DNA from: Moniliella sp. 'wahieum'
Taxonomy: Eukaryota; Basidiomycota; Moniliellomycetes; Moniliellales; Moniliellaceae
Reading direction: 5' to 3'
DNA: 64,000 nt
Assembly (NCBI GenBank): GCA_003971905.1
Contig: RSEE01000061.1
Coordinates: 124,001-188,000 of the forward strand
Positions 44,998 through 56,771 of this stretch are shown in pieces. Within the stretch, counting starts at the first letter, position 1. Each line of letters opens with the position of its first letter. Position numbers and translations under genes: made by a program. The notes under the pieces are model-generated. The model was not told where the DNA came from. It made no database searches and was given only the letters and a program-made list of their open reading frames with translations.

Positions 44998-47157
44998 ATG
45001 GCCGAAGCGTACGGCCGCCGGCCACGCACTACGTTCCCCCTCCGCCCCCCCCCGCCGCCCCTCGTCTACCCTACCCGCCCGCCTCCAGGCCCAACGAGCC
45101 CATGGCATCATACCGTCCCCATCCCCGCCTCCCCCCACACCCTTCCCCTTCTCCGTCGCAGCCCTTGCCGCAGCCTCAGGCCCAGCCCCAGCGGCCGCCG
45201 CCACCCCTCACCACCACCATCACCACCACCACCACCACCACCCCTTCCCACCCGCACATGCACAGCGAGGGCATGCCCCGGGTTCCGCCTAATGAGGTAC
45301 CCACTCCCTACTCCCAGCTTCCGCCGCCCAACTACCCCGACTACCTCTCGTCTCAGCTGCCTGCCTGGTCCGTACCCGCCAGCAACTCTGCTTCCAACAC
45401 AGTCCCCGGCCCCGACCCAATGTATCGCCCCCTCCCCATAGAGGGCATGTCGGCACCTACGCCGATGGGGGCACATCTCGTCTCGGTCCCCATGCCCTCC
45501 GGCTTGCGCCACCCTTCCAAGGCCCTGTTGCCTCTGCCTCTGCTGCTGCCGTTCCTGCAACGACACAGACCCCTCAGGTGCACCTTCCCCGGCCCCGAAC
45601 CGGAATCGGTCGAGCAAGCCGCGCGGCCGGAGTGGGCCTGCCAAGGCCCCGCGCCGCCAAGAAGCCGAGGAACGCGAGCCACGCCGCCGCCGCACGAAGG
45701 GAACAGGTGGAAGAGCCTGCGGGTGAGTCGCGTTTCGCTGCTTCCAACGCCGCGCTGCCTTCGGTCACGGGCGAGAGCAAGAAGGACAAGAAACGAAGGG
45801 AGGTACTGGAACGGATCGAGCGGCAGTACCGTGAATCGTGCGAAAATCGCGAACTGTATGTCCTATCATGGTTTGGGGATACGGGAAACAGAAATTGTGT
45901 AACATTGCGCAACTTGGTCAACTGACGTTCCTATTAGGTTTGCCACGGAGCTCCTGAAAAAAACGGGGAGACCCATACGCGGTTAATGGAGACCCCAACG
46001 TCCGAACGGGAATATCAGTTGGCAGCGGCGCAGTTGACAGTGGAGCGCGACACGTTGCTCACTAAGGTCCAATTGTTCCACCAGTATCTGCTGAAGCAGG
46101 CCCACGCTCGCTTTGAGGCCGACCTGGCGCGGTGGGACGAGGAGGCACAACAGGCCCACCAGCGGATCCGGGACAAGCTCCTCTTTCGGTCGAGCAAAAA
46201 CGAGGGCAGCTCAAGGCGGAAAAGGAGAATGGGGAGGCTGTTTTGAGTACGTATCTTGACTGATCAACGTTCAACGTGGGGAGACGGGACCGCTGACAAT
46301 GGATCGTTCGACCACAGCCGAATCGCTTATGGAGCAACAACGGCAATCCACTCGCAAATTGCGCAACAAACATTCTGGTCGTCCGACACGTGGCTCCTTG
46401 TTGGACGACGATCTGGAAGCGCCCTCGTCCAGCGCGCCAACACGGGGGGACCCTCAGGGTACCCAGGGCGGGAACGCAGGACATCACGGTCTAACCTCTG
46501 GCACCGGAGCATTGGGCCTCAACTTGTCTGGCAGCCTGGTGCAGAGCATGGGCTTTTCCCCCTCGGACTTGTTGGTGCTCACATCTGCAGGTCGCTTGGG
46601 CATCGAGTTTGCACCGCCTCAGTCCGAGGTGAGAGGAACCAAACGCCGCGCAGCGGAGGAGGACGAGTCGATCTCGGATCTGCTTGCAGGGCCGCTGCAT
46701 CTGCGCCTTGACCCTGCCACCGTGCTCGATCTGCTCGGCTTAGGGGGGAGCGCGACCGCTCCCTTTGGTGGCGGCGGGATTATGACCGGTCTTGTTGATG
46801 GGGGCGCAGGGAGCGAACAGGGCGTGGTAATTGTTGGCCCGGGTGCCAACAAGGGCAGGAAAAAGGCACGGCAGGGTCCCGGGGCTGCAGCTGCTGCTGC
46901 TGCTGCGGCGGCGGCTACGGCAAGTGCGCTAGGGGATGTGGAGAGTCCTGTGAGCCACTTGGCGGCTGGCACGGCTGTCCCAGCATCTGTTTTGTCAGCC
47001 ACCATTGGGGCTGGACCAGCAGGCCGGCTCAAGTGGGACCAGGGCAAGTCCCTCCAAGCCCTTACGCGCGGCTGCCCCCGCCGAGGTAGAGGCGGATCTG
47101 GCGCGCATCCGCAAAGCGCTTGGCGCTGGCAACAAGTCACCCGCCAAGCCCATCTGA
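44998..47157 (+). CDS. Putative Sds3/Dep1-like chromatin corepressor subunit (frameshifted)
   Basis: Nuclear, low-complexity protein. The start at 44998 has a strong Kozak context (GCCGCCATGG). The N-terminal third is Pro/Ser/Thr/His-rich and includes a Thr run from an ACC repeat at 45208-45242. A coiled-coil core follows: KKDKKRREVLERIERQYRES, SEREYQLAAAQLTVERDTLL, LKQAHARFEADLARWDEEAQ. Two introns: 45856-45937 (ACTGAC branch) and 46247-46317 (GCTGAC branch), the second joining EAVL to TESLMEQQRQSTRKLRNK. An Ala run is near 46890-46920. The C-terminus returns in another frame as VEADLARIRKALGAGNKSPA before a stop at 47155. The core resembles Sds3-like/Dep1 subunits of the Rpd3-Sin3 deacetylase complex. 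I judge this from the charged coiled-coil pattern, so it is tentative. Confidence 0.5.
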
Positions 47158-47796
47158 TTCGTATACTGGCAAGTGTCTGCGTCATGTACATCATGTTGTT
47201 TCTATTCGTTCTGTTCTTGAGGGTAGGGCAGCTGAGCGCGGGCTCGAGTTGGTTCTTGGGCTTTTAGGCTAGCAAGGTGTCCCTTGGCGTCTGGCCCAGC
47301 GCACCACATCACGTGCACACACATTTCAAGTTCCAGCGCAGAACATCGATCGACCAGGGAAACTCCGGCGGCAATAGTGGCTGGTTCGGTGCAATTCCCC
47401 CCCCCCCCCCTCGGCCGTGTGATAGATGCGGACAACCCTATTGGCGCTGGTGCGTGGTTCGAACGAGGAGCACGGGGGCAGTCTCCGGCCGGCAGTGTTG
47501 GGGACAAGGGGCACGTTTCAAATGAAACCGCACGGCCGCTGTGGGCATGGCTGCAAAATTTTTTTTCTTCTTCGCCATCGCACCCCGCCAGTGTGAGCCG
47601 CGCGGGCCCAGCTTCCCGTCCAACGCTACCCTCCGTATTTGGTGCTCGCCGTTGGCCGCCTTCGCTTCTCGGTTCGCCACCACCACTGCTCCGTCAGCTG
47701 GAGCCTTTGTACTACTCTGGTACGCTCTCTTCCTTCTCCGTCCCCTCCCCCCGCCCCTGGCCTGCTCATCCCCCTGACACCCGCCCCCAGCCCAGC
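47158..47796. promoter_or_regulatory. EF-3 promoter and leader
   Basis: No gene is seen. It contains a long C run (about 47398-47410) and a T run near 47561-47569. A pyrimidine-rich leader carries GTACGCTCTCTTCC (from about 47719) and, just before the ATG, CCCCTGACACCCGCCCCCAG, a plausible 5'-UTR intron with CTGAC branch ending at about 47790. Confidence 0.45.
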
Positions 47797-50700
47797 ATGT
47801 CTGTCAACGAGGCGCTTTCACCGACTCGTCTGCCGTTCAGGCCTTGTGGCCGCCGCCAAGGCTGAAGGCCCAAGGCGCTCGCCGGCTTCCCCGAGCTCGT
47901 CCAGAAGGGCTTGACCGACAAGAAGGATGTTGCCCGTGTTGGCGCTGCCGCCCTTGTCAAGGCCATCTGCGACGATGGCACTGGCAAGACGCTGAGGTCT
48001 ACATGTTCCCCGCCACCTACCGTGCTTTGGTTGACGCCATGGGCGACAGGACAAGACTGTTCGCGAGGCTGCGACCAACGCCCTGGTTGCCTTCTCCAGC
48101 GTGCACAGCTCCTGGGCTGTCCCCAAGCCCTCGAGGTGATCCTTGACCAGATCCGCACCGCCGGCAATGGCAAGTCAAGACGGGCCTCGTCAAGGTTCTG
48201 CTCCAGCTTGTCAAGTCAGCCCTGACCGCATTGCTGCGGCCATGCCCGACATTATCCCCGTCATTCGGAGGTCATCTGGACACCAAGCCCGACGTGCAGA
48301 AGGCGTCGCGCGCTGCTCTGACGGACCTTTGCACGCTCATTTCCAACAAGGACATTGAGCGTTTCATTCTGCTCTGATCAAGTCGCTCATCTTCCCGTCG
48401 AGAGGTTCCCAAGACCATTGGTGTGCTTCTCGGCCACTACCTTTGTCCGGAGGTCGACTCGCCCACTCTGGCCCATGGCCCCCCTTCTCCAGCGTGGTTT
48501 GAACGAGCGCCCTACGCCCATCAAGCGTAAGGTAGCCGTCATCATTGACAACATGGCCAAGCTCGTCGACAACGAGCGCACCGTCCGTCCCTTCCTGCCC
48601 AAGCTTCTTCCCGGCTTGATCAAGGTTGAGTCGACCATGGCCGACCCTGAGGCCCGCTCCGTTGTTCAGCGCGCCATCAAGACCCTGCGTGACATTGGCC
48701 ACGTTTCGGGCGACGGCTCGGACATCAAGCCGCTGGAGGACGTGGACTACCCCACCGTTCTCAAGCTCGTTACCGAGCAGTTTGCCGAGAAGAAGCTCGA
48801 CTCGGACAAGGCGCTTGTTGCCTACGTTTCCACCCTCACGGCCAACCTCACCAACGCGCGTGAGTTTGAGCCCTCGGAGTGGGAGGCGGCTCTCCACTCG
48901 TACATCCAGCTCGACAAGAAGGCTACCAAGGAGACCTCTCACGAGATCATCATGGCGCTCCTCAAGTCTCTTGCCAAGTCGTTCGGCGGCGAGGTTGAGG
49001 TCTTTGACGATGAGGAAGAGGGTGTCGACCTCTGCAACTGCCAGTTCTCGCTTGCCTACGGTGCCAAGATTCTGCTCAACACCGCCACCCTCCGTCTTAA
49101 GCGTGGCCACCGCTACGGTCTGCTTGGCCGCAACGGTTCGGGCAAGTCTACCCTGATGCGCGCCATCCAAAACGGCCAGGTCGAGGGCTTCCCTTCGCCC
49201 GAGGAGGTCAAGACGTGGTACGTCGAGCACGACCTTGACGGTTCCGAGGGTACCACCTCGGTTGTCGACTTTATTGTTGCGGACCAGCGCCTCCAGATCA
49301 CCAAGGAGGAGGCCTCCAAGACCCTCAACGAGATGGGCTTTGACCAGGAGCGCCAGGACTCGCCTGTCGCCGGTCTGTCTGGTGGTTGGAAGATGAAGCT
49401 CGCGCTCGCGCGTGCTATCCTCTTCAAGGCCGACATTCTGCTGCTCGACGAGCCGACGAACCACTTGGACGTGGTGAACGTCAAGTGGATCACGGACTAC
49501 CTCAACAGCCTTACCGAGACCACCTCGATCATTGTCTCGCACGACTCGAAGTTCCTCAACGACGTGACGACCGACATTCTCCACCTCAACCGCTTCAAGA
49601 TCAAGCGTTACCCGGGCAACCTCGATGCGTTTGTCAAGCGTGTCCCCGAGGCGCGCTCGTACGTTGAAATCAACTCGGGCGAGGACTACTCGTTCAAGTT
49701 CCCTGAGCCTCCTCTGTTGGACGGTGTCAAGACCAAGGAGAAGTCGCTGCTCAAGATGCGTGATGTGACGTTCCAGTACCCCGGCACGCCCAAGCCCCAG
49801 CTGCTCGGTATCTCGATGCAAGTCTCGCTGTCTTCGCGTGTTGCCATTCTGGGTCCCAACGGTTCGGGCAAGTCGACGCTGGTGAAGCTCATGGTTGGTG
49901 ACACGGAGGCTGCGACGGGTGAGGTGTGGAAGCACCCCAACTTGGTCATTGGTTACGTGGCCCAGCACGCGTTCCACCACATTGACCAGCACTTGGACAA
50001 GACGCCTCTGGAGTACATGCTGTGGCGGTACCAGACCGGTGAGGACTTGGAGGAGTTCCTCAAGAACTCGTCCAAGGAGCTGTCGGAGGAGGAGAAGAAG
50101 ATGCAGAAGCAGGGTGAGGTGTACATTGTGGAGGGTGTCAAGCGCCTGATTGAGTCGATTGTCGGTCGTAAGAAGTTGAAGAACTCGTTCCAATACGAGG
50201 TGTCGTTCAAGAACATGTCGTCGGCCGACAATGTGTGGATTCCGCGTGACGAGCTGATCAAGCGTGGGTTTGAGAAGAAGGTGCTCGAGTTTGACTCGAA
50301 GGAGGCCCAGCGTCTGGGTATGAACCGCCCGCTGGTCCGCAAGGAGATTGAGCAGCACTTTGAGGACTTTGGTCTGGAGCGCGAGTTCACTTCGCACAAC
50401 ACGATGCGTGGCCTGTCGGGTGGCCAGAAGGTCAAGGTCGTGCTGGCTGCCGCTACCTGGCGCCGTCCCCACATCATCATTCTGGATGAGCCGTCCAACT
50501 TCTTGGACCGTGAGTCGCTTGCTGCGCTGATCAATGCGCTCAAGGTGTTTGAGGGTGGTGTGTGCTTGATCACCCACTCGATCGAGGTGTCGGAGGGGGT
50601 GTGCTCGGAAGTCTGGGCCATGGACGGCGGTGTGCTGCGTGCGTCGGGCCACAACTGGGTCGAGGGCCAGGGCTCGGGCCCGCGTATCGACAAGAAGAAG

Positions 50701-50862
50701 GACGAGGAGGAGGAGAAGTTTGATGCGATGGGCAACAAGATTGAGGTGGCCAAGAAGAAGAAGGCGCTCACCTCCAAGGAGGCCCGTAAGGCCAAGAAGG
50801 ACCGTCTGGCCAAGAAGAAGGCTGGCACGTACGACTCGGCTGACGAGCTGGACGACCTCTAA
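47797..50862 (+). CDS. TEF3: Translation elongation factor 3 (EF-3), N-terminus heavily frameshifted
   Basis: Fungal-specific ribosome-bound ATPase that helps release deacylated tRNA from the E site. The start at 47797 reads MSVNEAL. The N-terminal HEAT repeats (47797-48480) are split among frames by about a dozen one-base losses but are readable throughout: LVQKGLTDKKDVARVGAAAL, FPATYRALVDAMGD, PDIIPVI, KASRAALTDLCTLISNKDIE. From 48484 to 50862 the frame is intact. ABC1 has GRNGSGKST (49127), LSGGWKMKLALARA (49375) and ILLLDEPTNHLD (49436). ABC2 has GPNGSGKST (49852), the chromodomain-like insert (about 50170-50380), LSGGQKVKV (50413) and HIIILDEPSNFLD (50470). A Lys-rich C-terminal tail follows. 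Total length fits the usual 1040-1055 residues. The 762-residue antisense frame is a codon-bias shadow. Confidence 0.95.
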
Positions 50863-51563
50863 AGCGTTTAGCGTTCCCTCCTGCTGCTGCTTTGCTGTCC
50901 CCCTTGCTCTTACATGCCGCTATGCGTCCCATGTACCCAAAACTGTGCCGAGTGCTCCGCTGTTAGGTCACCCTAACCTGACCGTACCCACTTTTGCATC
51001 CTGTTCGTTCTGCGAATTCACTGGTCTTCCATATCCATTTCCGTGGGCATTGTAGCTAGACTGCTATTAGATGTAGGAGGTGTCACGTCATACTCGAGGG
51101 CGCTAAGTCGAAGAAGACCACAGTCCGAGAAATGTAGCAATCGTCCGTGGGGAAGAAGCAATCGCATAGAGGGTATAGATCAAAGCCGAAAAAGCAGAAA
51201 AGCAGGGAAAGAGCAAGACTGTTAGTGCGCTTTCCAACCAAATGGACAAGCAATCGGAAATGGGAGCAATCAGCCAAACTAATATGACAACAGGCACATC
51301 TATCTCTCTACTCGGTGCGCCGACCACATCAGGGTTCCAGCTTGAACCGGGTGCGATGGTTGGGCAAAAAAATGAGTGGGAATGGTATGGCACAATCCGA
51401 CGGGTAAAGGGGGCCAGCCCCGTCCCAGTACATGGCAACACAGGAAAAGTACACGAGGCAAGAGGCAAAAGGCAAGAGGCAAGAGGCAAGCGTTGCTTGG
51501 CCCGCAAGGGCAGATCTGAACGAGAGATTGAGGGATATCGGGGCCCGAAGCGCTCTTGGGAGC
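50863..51563. other. Gap between convergent EF-3 and an unrecognised gene
   Basis: No gene. AT-richer near 51130-51310; holds a tandem CAAGAGG/CAAAAGG repeat (about 51458-51490). Likely contains both 3' UTRs. Confidence 0.55.
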
Positions 51564-54500
51564 CTAATGCATCGCAGCCTTGCGGGGGAACACGTACGAA
51601 TCCAATTCCTTCTGCGCAGGCGTACGGCGGCGGGTGGTATAGGTCGACAGCGGGCGCTTCACCCCCGCCCGGATCGGAGACGGTCGTGCTAGAGCTGACG
51701 CTCGACAGGTCCTGCTGCACCGGAGGGGAGAAGGCGACGTAGGCACGTGAGACTGCGACGAGGTGGAGGCTCGGGTCCCAGGAACGGGTGCGCCGTTGGC
51801 CCCACCTGAAGTGGGTGACGCGGGCCCCGGCCCACCAGTGGGCTGGACGAGCGAGCCCTTGCCCTGCGCAGGAGAATAGGCTGTGCCTGGAGTTGGATTG
51901 GCAACACGGTGGACCGAGGCGGCTGATCTCATACTCGACCGACGAGACGAGCGAGAGGAAGGGCGCGAGGCGGGGTGAGAGGCTCGAATCGGGGTAACGA
52001 TGGGTGCACTGGGCTGCAGCGACTGCGCAGCCGGCCGACGGGAACTGAGCGCGGCGCAGACGTCGGAGCGGGAGGTTGAAGAGGAAGAGAACTGGGGCGG
52101 GGCGCCGCAGAGTCTTGGGAAGACTTGCCCTGATGCAACCCCGGGAAAAGAAAGCATCGTCTTTCTCTTCCACGCCTTGAACTTTCCATTTTCCACCTTG
52201 TTCCCCTCCCTCCCTTGCTTGGCATCGTGAGCGCGCACCATCTTATCCACCCGCTCAAGGTCCTTGAGCAGCGCAACCTCGGCCTTGAGCTTGGCCTTCT
52301 CCGTCTTGGCCGCAGCCTTAGACGCCTGCCACGCCGCTCTGCGGTCCGCTAGACTGCGTCTCCTCTTTCCTAGGGGATTCGTCACACCCTTTAGACTGTC
52401 AGGCAAGCTCTCCAACACTCCGGAACCCGACCCGGACCCGGACCCGGACCCGGAACCCTTGGATGCACCAGAAGAGTGAGGTGCGACAACCGGTGCCACC
52501 TTGACCCTGAATGGGATCGAGGGGGTAGGCACAACAAACGTAGGAGACTTGCCATCCTTCGTATCACTCTGCCGGGACGTGGGGAAAGGAGATGCCGCCC
52601 GGAAAGCTTGAAGAGGAGCCTTCACGAGTGGGGGTGACCGGTGCTCCCGCAGACGAAGAAGGAGCCCGGAGAATTCCTCCAGAAAGGGGACGGGTCCCTG
52701 TCATAGTCGGGGCAGAGGGTGTCGAGGCAGGCGGGGAAGAGGCTCAGTCGACAAAGATCTCTCCCTCAAAGAATGGGGAGATTGCATGCCGTTTGGTCTC
52801 GTGCCTTCAAGAGGAACTCCAGGGCGCAACCCCGGTGTAGGAGCATGGAGGACGGCGTGGGAGATCTCAGGACTGCCCAACGTGTCAGCGAGAGAGAAGT
52901 TGCTGTGAGAGTCGAAACCGTCCAGATCAGGGAAGGGCCCATGTTCCTCTGCTGAGGCCGAGGGAGCCGGCACCGGCGGTCGAACAGGCGGAGGGGAATG
53001 CGGAGAAGGAACTGGAATCTCTCGGCCTGACGGCCCGATCGGGCCTGGCACGTCTTTTTGCTCCCGAACGGGAGGTTCTTGCTCTCCGGGAAAAGCGGTC
53101 AGGGATTCGACAGGCGTGTCAATGATCCAAGGACAATCATCGAGCAAATCCGAGGAGACTAGGTAGGACAGCCGTCGTTTGTCGGTTGCTTCGGGAGGGG
53201 GCATCATGTCTTCTGCCATTGCGGTTGGGACTCGCCGCATGCTCCTTTCCAAGCAGTTTTGATGGCCGCTGAGAAGACGGCAGTGTGTTGTTCGAGACGA
53301 GAGAGCGGACGCAGGCGGAGAGAGCGGGTGGGACGGTAAAGAAGGGACGGAAGGTGGGGAAACAACGGAAGAGGAGCGGCGGGAGAGTAGCAGATGTCAA
53401 GGATATCTCCAAATCGTGCGATGTACTCTGAGAGGGGAATTCAGGAGAAGTAGCCCGGATGGCCATGAGTCTGCCATCGGAGCAGAAGGAGGATACCTCT
53501 TGACTGGGTTGTCTGGATCAGACACAACTTTCCCTAGGGGTACGCCTTCTCCCCTAAAGAGTTCCGGCGCAAGACGTGAGATAGATCAGGGGCTAATTCA
53601 CCTTTTATTCCCATCTCGGGGCCTTGCTTGCGGGACGGAACCATTTTTTTCTCGGAAGCGGTATAGGCCATGGCGTTCCGTTCAAGACGTGCTTGCACCG
53701 AGGAGGCCGAAGAAAGCACCATGCGTGCGGTGTTGCTCATGAATTTTTCCTCCTCCACCCTTCCCTGGTTCACCGAAGGCAATAAGCTTTCCTCCGTCGG
53801 CGGCGGGCTCATCAGCGGAGACGACTGTGGCGTCATCCACGTATCCGTATGAGAGCTGAGGGAGGACTGGGTTGTGCTTTGGCGCTGATGAGGATGCGCC
53901 TGTAGATCCATAATCGGAATCGCTTCCTCATCCGAGATCTCAGGGGCAATGGTTGGGGAGGAACTATTGTCATGGTGGAAGAGCATGGAACGCCGCTTGC
54001 TTGCGGGGACTGTCACTTGCTGGGTCGTCTCGCCTCCTCGTCGGGATCGGCGGTGACTGTAACGTCAGGAATGGAAAAGTGGGCTCGGCGACGATGGGAT
54101 CGGAGAACGGCATTGGAGGCGTCCCTCTGTGCCATATGAAGCAGCAACGAGCCTTCTGCCGCCAGCTCACAGGGAAGACTCAGTTGATGGATGCCAGGCA
54201 CAACAGGGGCACCATTGGCCCAGGTGGGGGGGCTTGCATGCCTGAGGAAGAGGCCAACCGACTTGCAAGGCCTCTGTAAGAAGGGCGGCACCGTGTTCGG
54301 GGGATAGGGCACGGGATACCCAGCTCGGCACCAGGAGGGATATACGGCCACGGCTCTTGCTCGTAATACTCGTCAGGCAGCTCCTGCCCGTCTCGTCATC
54401 GTACATTGCCACCTCCATCTCTCCAGGCAGGGTAGGGGGAAGAGGCTGGGGACGGGGACGGAGGGTGGATATGGGTCGCCGATGTCTTGGGCTTGCGTCT

Positions 54501-54597
54501 GATGGGCACAGGCCGCCACAGCTGCGGCACTGATGGCGGGGTCCATGCCCCGCTCTGCTAGGACAGTGGCGATGGCGGACGCCGTGTTGTCGGCCAT
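51564..54597 (-). CDS. Unrecognised large Ser/Pro-rich protein (frameshifted)
   Basis: I do not recognise this protein. The candidate start at 54597 (MADNTASAIATVLAERGMDP) is followed, after a shift, by MYDDETGQELPDEYYEQEPW and PYIPPGAELGIPCPIPR (about 54400-54310). Later segments are VLSSASSVQARLERNAMAYT, RLSYLVSSDLLDDCPWIIDT and FPDLDGFDSHSNFSLADTLG, then a Gly-Ser repeat (52428-52456). A basic coiled stretch (RSLADRRAAWQASKAAAKTE) precedes a Ser/Arg-rich tail ending ELDSYVFPRKAAMH, with the stop at 51564. Pieces lie in all three frames with several inferred single-base losses and perhaps an intron near 53350-53500. It could be one gene or two; the composition suggests a disordered regulatory or cytoskeletal protein. 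Confidence 0.45.
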
Positions 54598-55935
54598 GTG
54601 GGGGTGGGAGATGAGGGCGATGGTGGTGGTGGCGGCGACGGCGCGGAGAAGAGGGGGTGTATGCTAAGCACCCTGTTTTCCCGGTGGGTGCCAGGGGAGA
54701 TTGCGGCGGCGTGGAGCCCAGAGCGGCGCCTGACGCGCTGGACGTTTCATCAAGCTTTGGAGGGCAGCCTGAGGTAAGGCGAGCGGATAGCTAAGCGAAG
54801 CGCTCTGGAGATGCACTCGCACGCAGTCGGAGCCATCCGCCAGCAATCAGCTGCTCAGCCTGAGGCTGCTGAGCCTCAGCAGCACGCCGGGCTGCCTCGC
54901 TGCCTCGCGGCCTGCGGGGCGCGCGGGTGGAGCAACACTGCTGCCGTGCGCTGCCAGGCGACGCGACGCCTCCGCCTTGGGGCCAGTCCTCCGACGCGGC
55001 GCTCAGTGCCCCCCTGCGCCTGTCTGCGCCCCCACGCCAAGAAAGCGAACCGCACATGATGCATGATGCATGACGCCACACGTCACGTGTGACAGATGGG
55101 ACCAGCCGCAACCCTAGCCTGACTACTCCGTCACACATCCTCTGGGCCAAGGTGACATGGCGACAATTGAATCACTGATTAATGATGCCTGCTGGGACCA
55201 ACGCAGGCCAGCGCACGAACACCTCTGCCAATAGCCCTCGGGGGGAACTCGCTTTTTCCGTCGCCGTTCCCAGGAGAAGAAGGATGCGTCAGACGTCAGA
55301 TCTTAGATGCCACTCTTTCTTCACCTCCGGCTTGACCGCAGGCCTCATGACCTCATGGCCTCATGCGCCTCACGCACATGCACCGCATGCACCTCATGCA
55401 GATGATCATGCTGCGCTATACAAGTGTGCACGTAATTCTTATTTGGAGAGTTCTGCACCATCCAGCCCGCCTCTCACAGATCGCATCGATCATCGACCAT
55501 CGCAGCCTCCATCCCCTTTCCATCTGGCATGCCCTCCACGTACAGATGTCGATGAATCATCTGCCTCAAAACGAAGGCTCACTAGTCACTGTAGTCACTG
55601 TTCTTACGCCCACTGTAAGACCCCTGCCGCCGCTCATTCAAATAGAAATCGTTTATTACCCTTCTACAGGCAAAAACGCAAGAGACAAGATATTGTTGTG
55701 GTAATGCAAAACTACTGCAACTACTGCTGAGAAAGAAGAGTAAAGAATGAAAACGCAGGCCTGTTCGTGAAGTGCATACGGTAAGATGGGGTTGAAGTTG
55801 TTTGAAGGAATTTCGGAAAGCGAGATGAATGAAGATGGGCATCCAAAAAGTAGTTGGCAGAGGTGATGACAGTTGAAAGTGATTATAAAGTATCCCAACC
55901 AAAAATGGAAAAGCTCTCATATAGGGGTTAGAGAG
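54598..55935. other. Intergenic region with motif clusters
   Basis: No gene is supported. Motifs: CTGCTCAGCCTGAGGCTGCTGAGCC-type palindromes (54850-54885), CATGATGCATGATGCATGA (55056-55074), ACACGTCACGTGTGAC (55077-55092), CCTCATG/CATGCGCCTCA repeats (55343-55400) and GCATCGATCATCGACCATCG (55484-55503). The right end (55680-55930) is AT-rich 3' flank of the RRM gene. Confidence 0.55.
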
Positions 55936-56771
55936 TTACCGGAACTCGACAGGGAGGTGGTACTCTTTGGGCAGTCGTTCGTCAAACCGGAACGGCGGCG
56001 GGCTCAATGGTCCAGGGGTAATTGGGGACAGAGGGTCAGTACCCAGGCTGGATCCCATCTCACCCAACGAGCCCTGTCCCATGGGCAATCCCAAGCTCGA
56101 AAGGTGACGCGCCCTTTCGACCAGGAAGCGTTCCCTGGCGTCGCGGTACCCGGGGGGACGGGACGACTTGGTGTGCAGGTTTTTCTTGGCCATCTCGGTT
56201 TTGAGTACGCATCCTCGGTCTGCATCAACAAGGCGTCCATTGAGGAAGTCCTTGGCATTGGCGGCATCAGCACGGGAACGGAACTTGGCAAACCCAATGA
56301 TCTGCTCATTCTTTTTTCTTTCCTCGGACGAGGGAAATTTCAAGGACGATGCCTCAAAGCCACGAGCAAACACAAAGTAGTTGCTGAATTCGCGCTCCGT
56401 GATGTCTTCCGGGAAGCCAGCGAGAAAGATGGTGGTGATCTCCTCATTAGGATCTTGCTTGAGCCGGTTGGGGATTCCTCGCAGGCCACGATAGCGGGCA
56501 TTGAAATCGTACTCTGCAGGGGACCCGGGCATGCCCAGGCTCGGTCGTCGTTCTGACGGGGGGCCGAAGAGGCGGAGGAGAATGAGAGATGGCCCAGGAG
56601 ATGGCTCAGGTCCTCCGGTGGATCGAAGGAGCGGGACCGAGGCGCCCACGCCTCATCCATGACGTCCTTACGCGAGTAGATCGGCCAGTCGCCCCCCCAA
56701 GCAGCCTGGGAAGGCGAAGAGGCCACCTCGTATGTTGGAACGGTCTCGTCGTAGGGGGAGCGCAGTGCCAT
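55936..56771 (-). CDS. Whi3/Mde7-type RRM protein (frameshifted)
   Basis: Cytoplasmic RNA-binding protein of the fungal Whi3/Mde7 type, linked in yeasts to mRNA control of cell cycle and differentiation. The start at 56771 reads MALRSPYDETVPTYEVASSP. After a shift near 56545 comes YDFNARYRGLRGIPNRLKQD and one RRM (about 56440-56190). RNP2 is TIFLAGFPEDI and RNP1 is IIGFAKFR. The family-specific DPNEEITTIF lead and GCVLKTEMAKKNLHTK end are present. A Pro-rich tail runs to a stop at 55936. Only one RRM is present, at the usual N-terminal Whi3 type. The assignment rests on the RRM and its flanks. Confidence 0.75.

Noticed and set aside
47797-48480. Programmed frameshifting or an inactive EF-3 pseudogene
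   Set aside because: A dozen unrelated slip sites cannot be programmed, and the remaining 835 residues keep all ATPase motifs and strong codon bias.
48364-50652. 762-residue minus-strand open frame
   Set aside because: It lies exactly opposite the highly codon-biased EF-3 gene; strong third-position G/C bias removes antisense stops.
51103-52173. 356-residue minus-strand frame
   Set aside because: It overlaps the Ser/Pro-rich gene in another frame, and its peptides lack any domain or coding periodicity beyond repeats.
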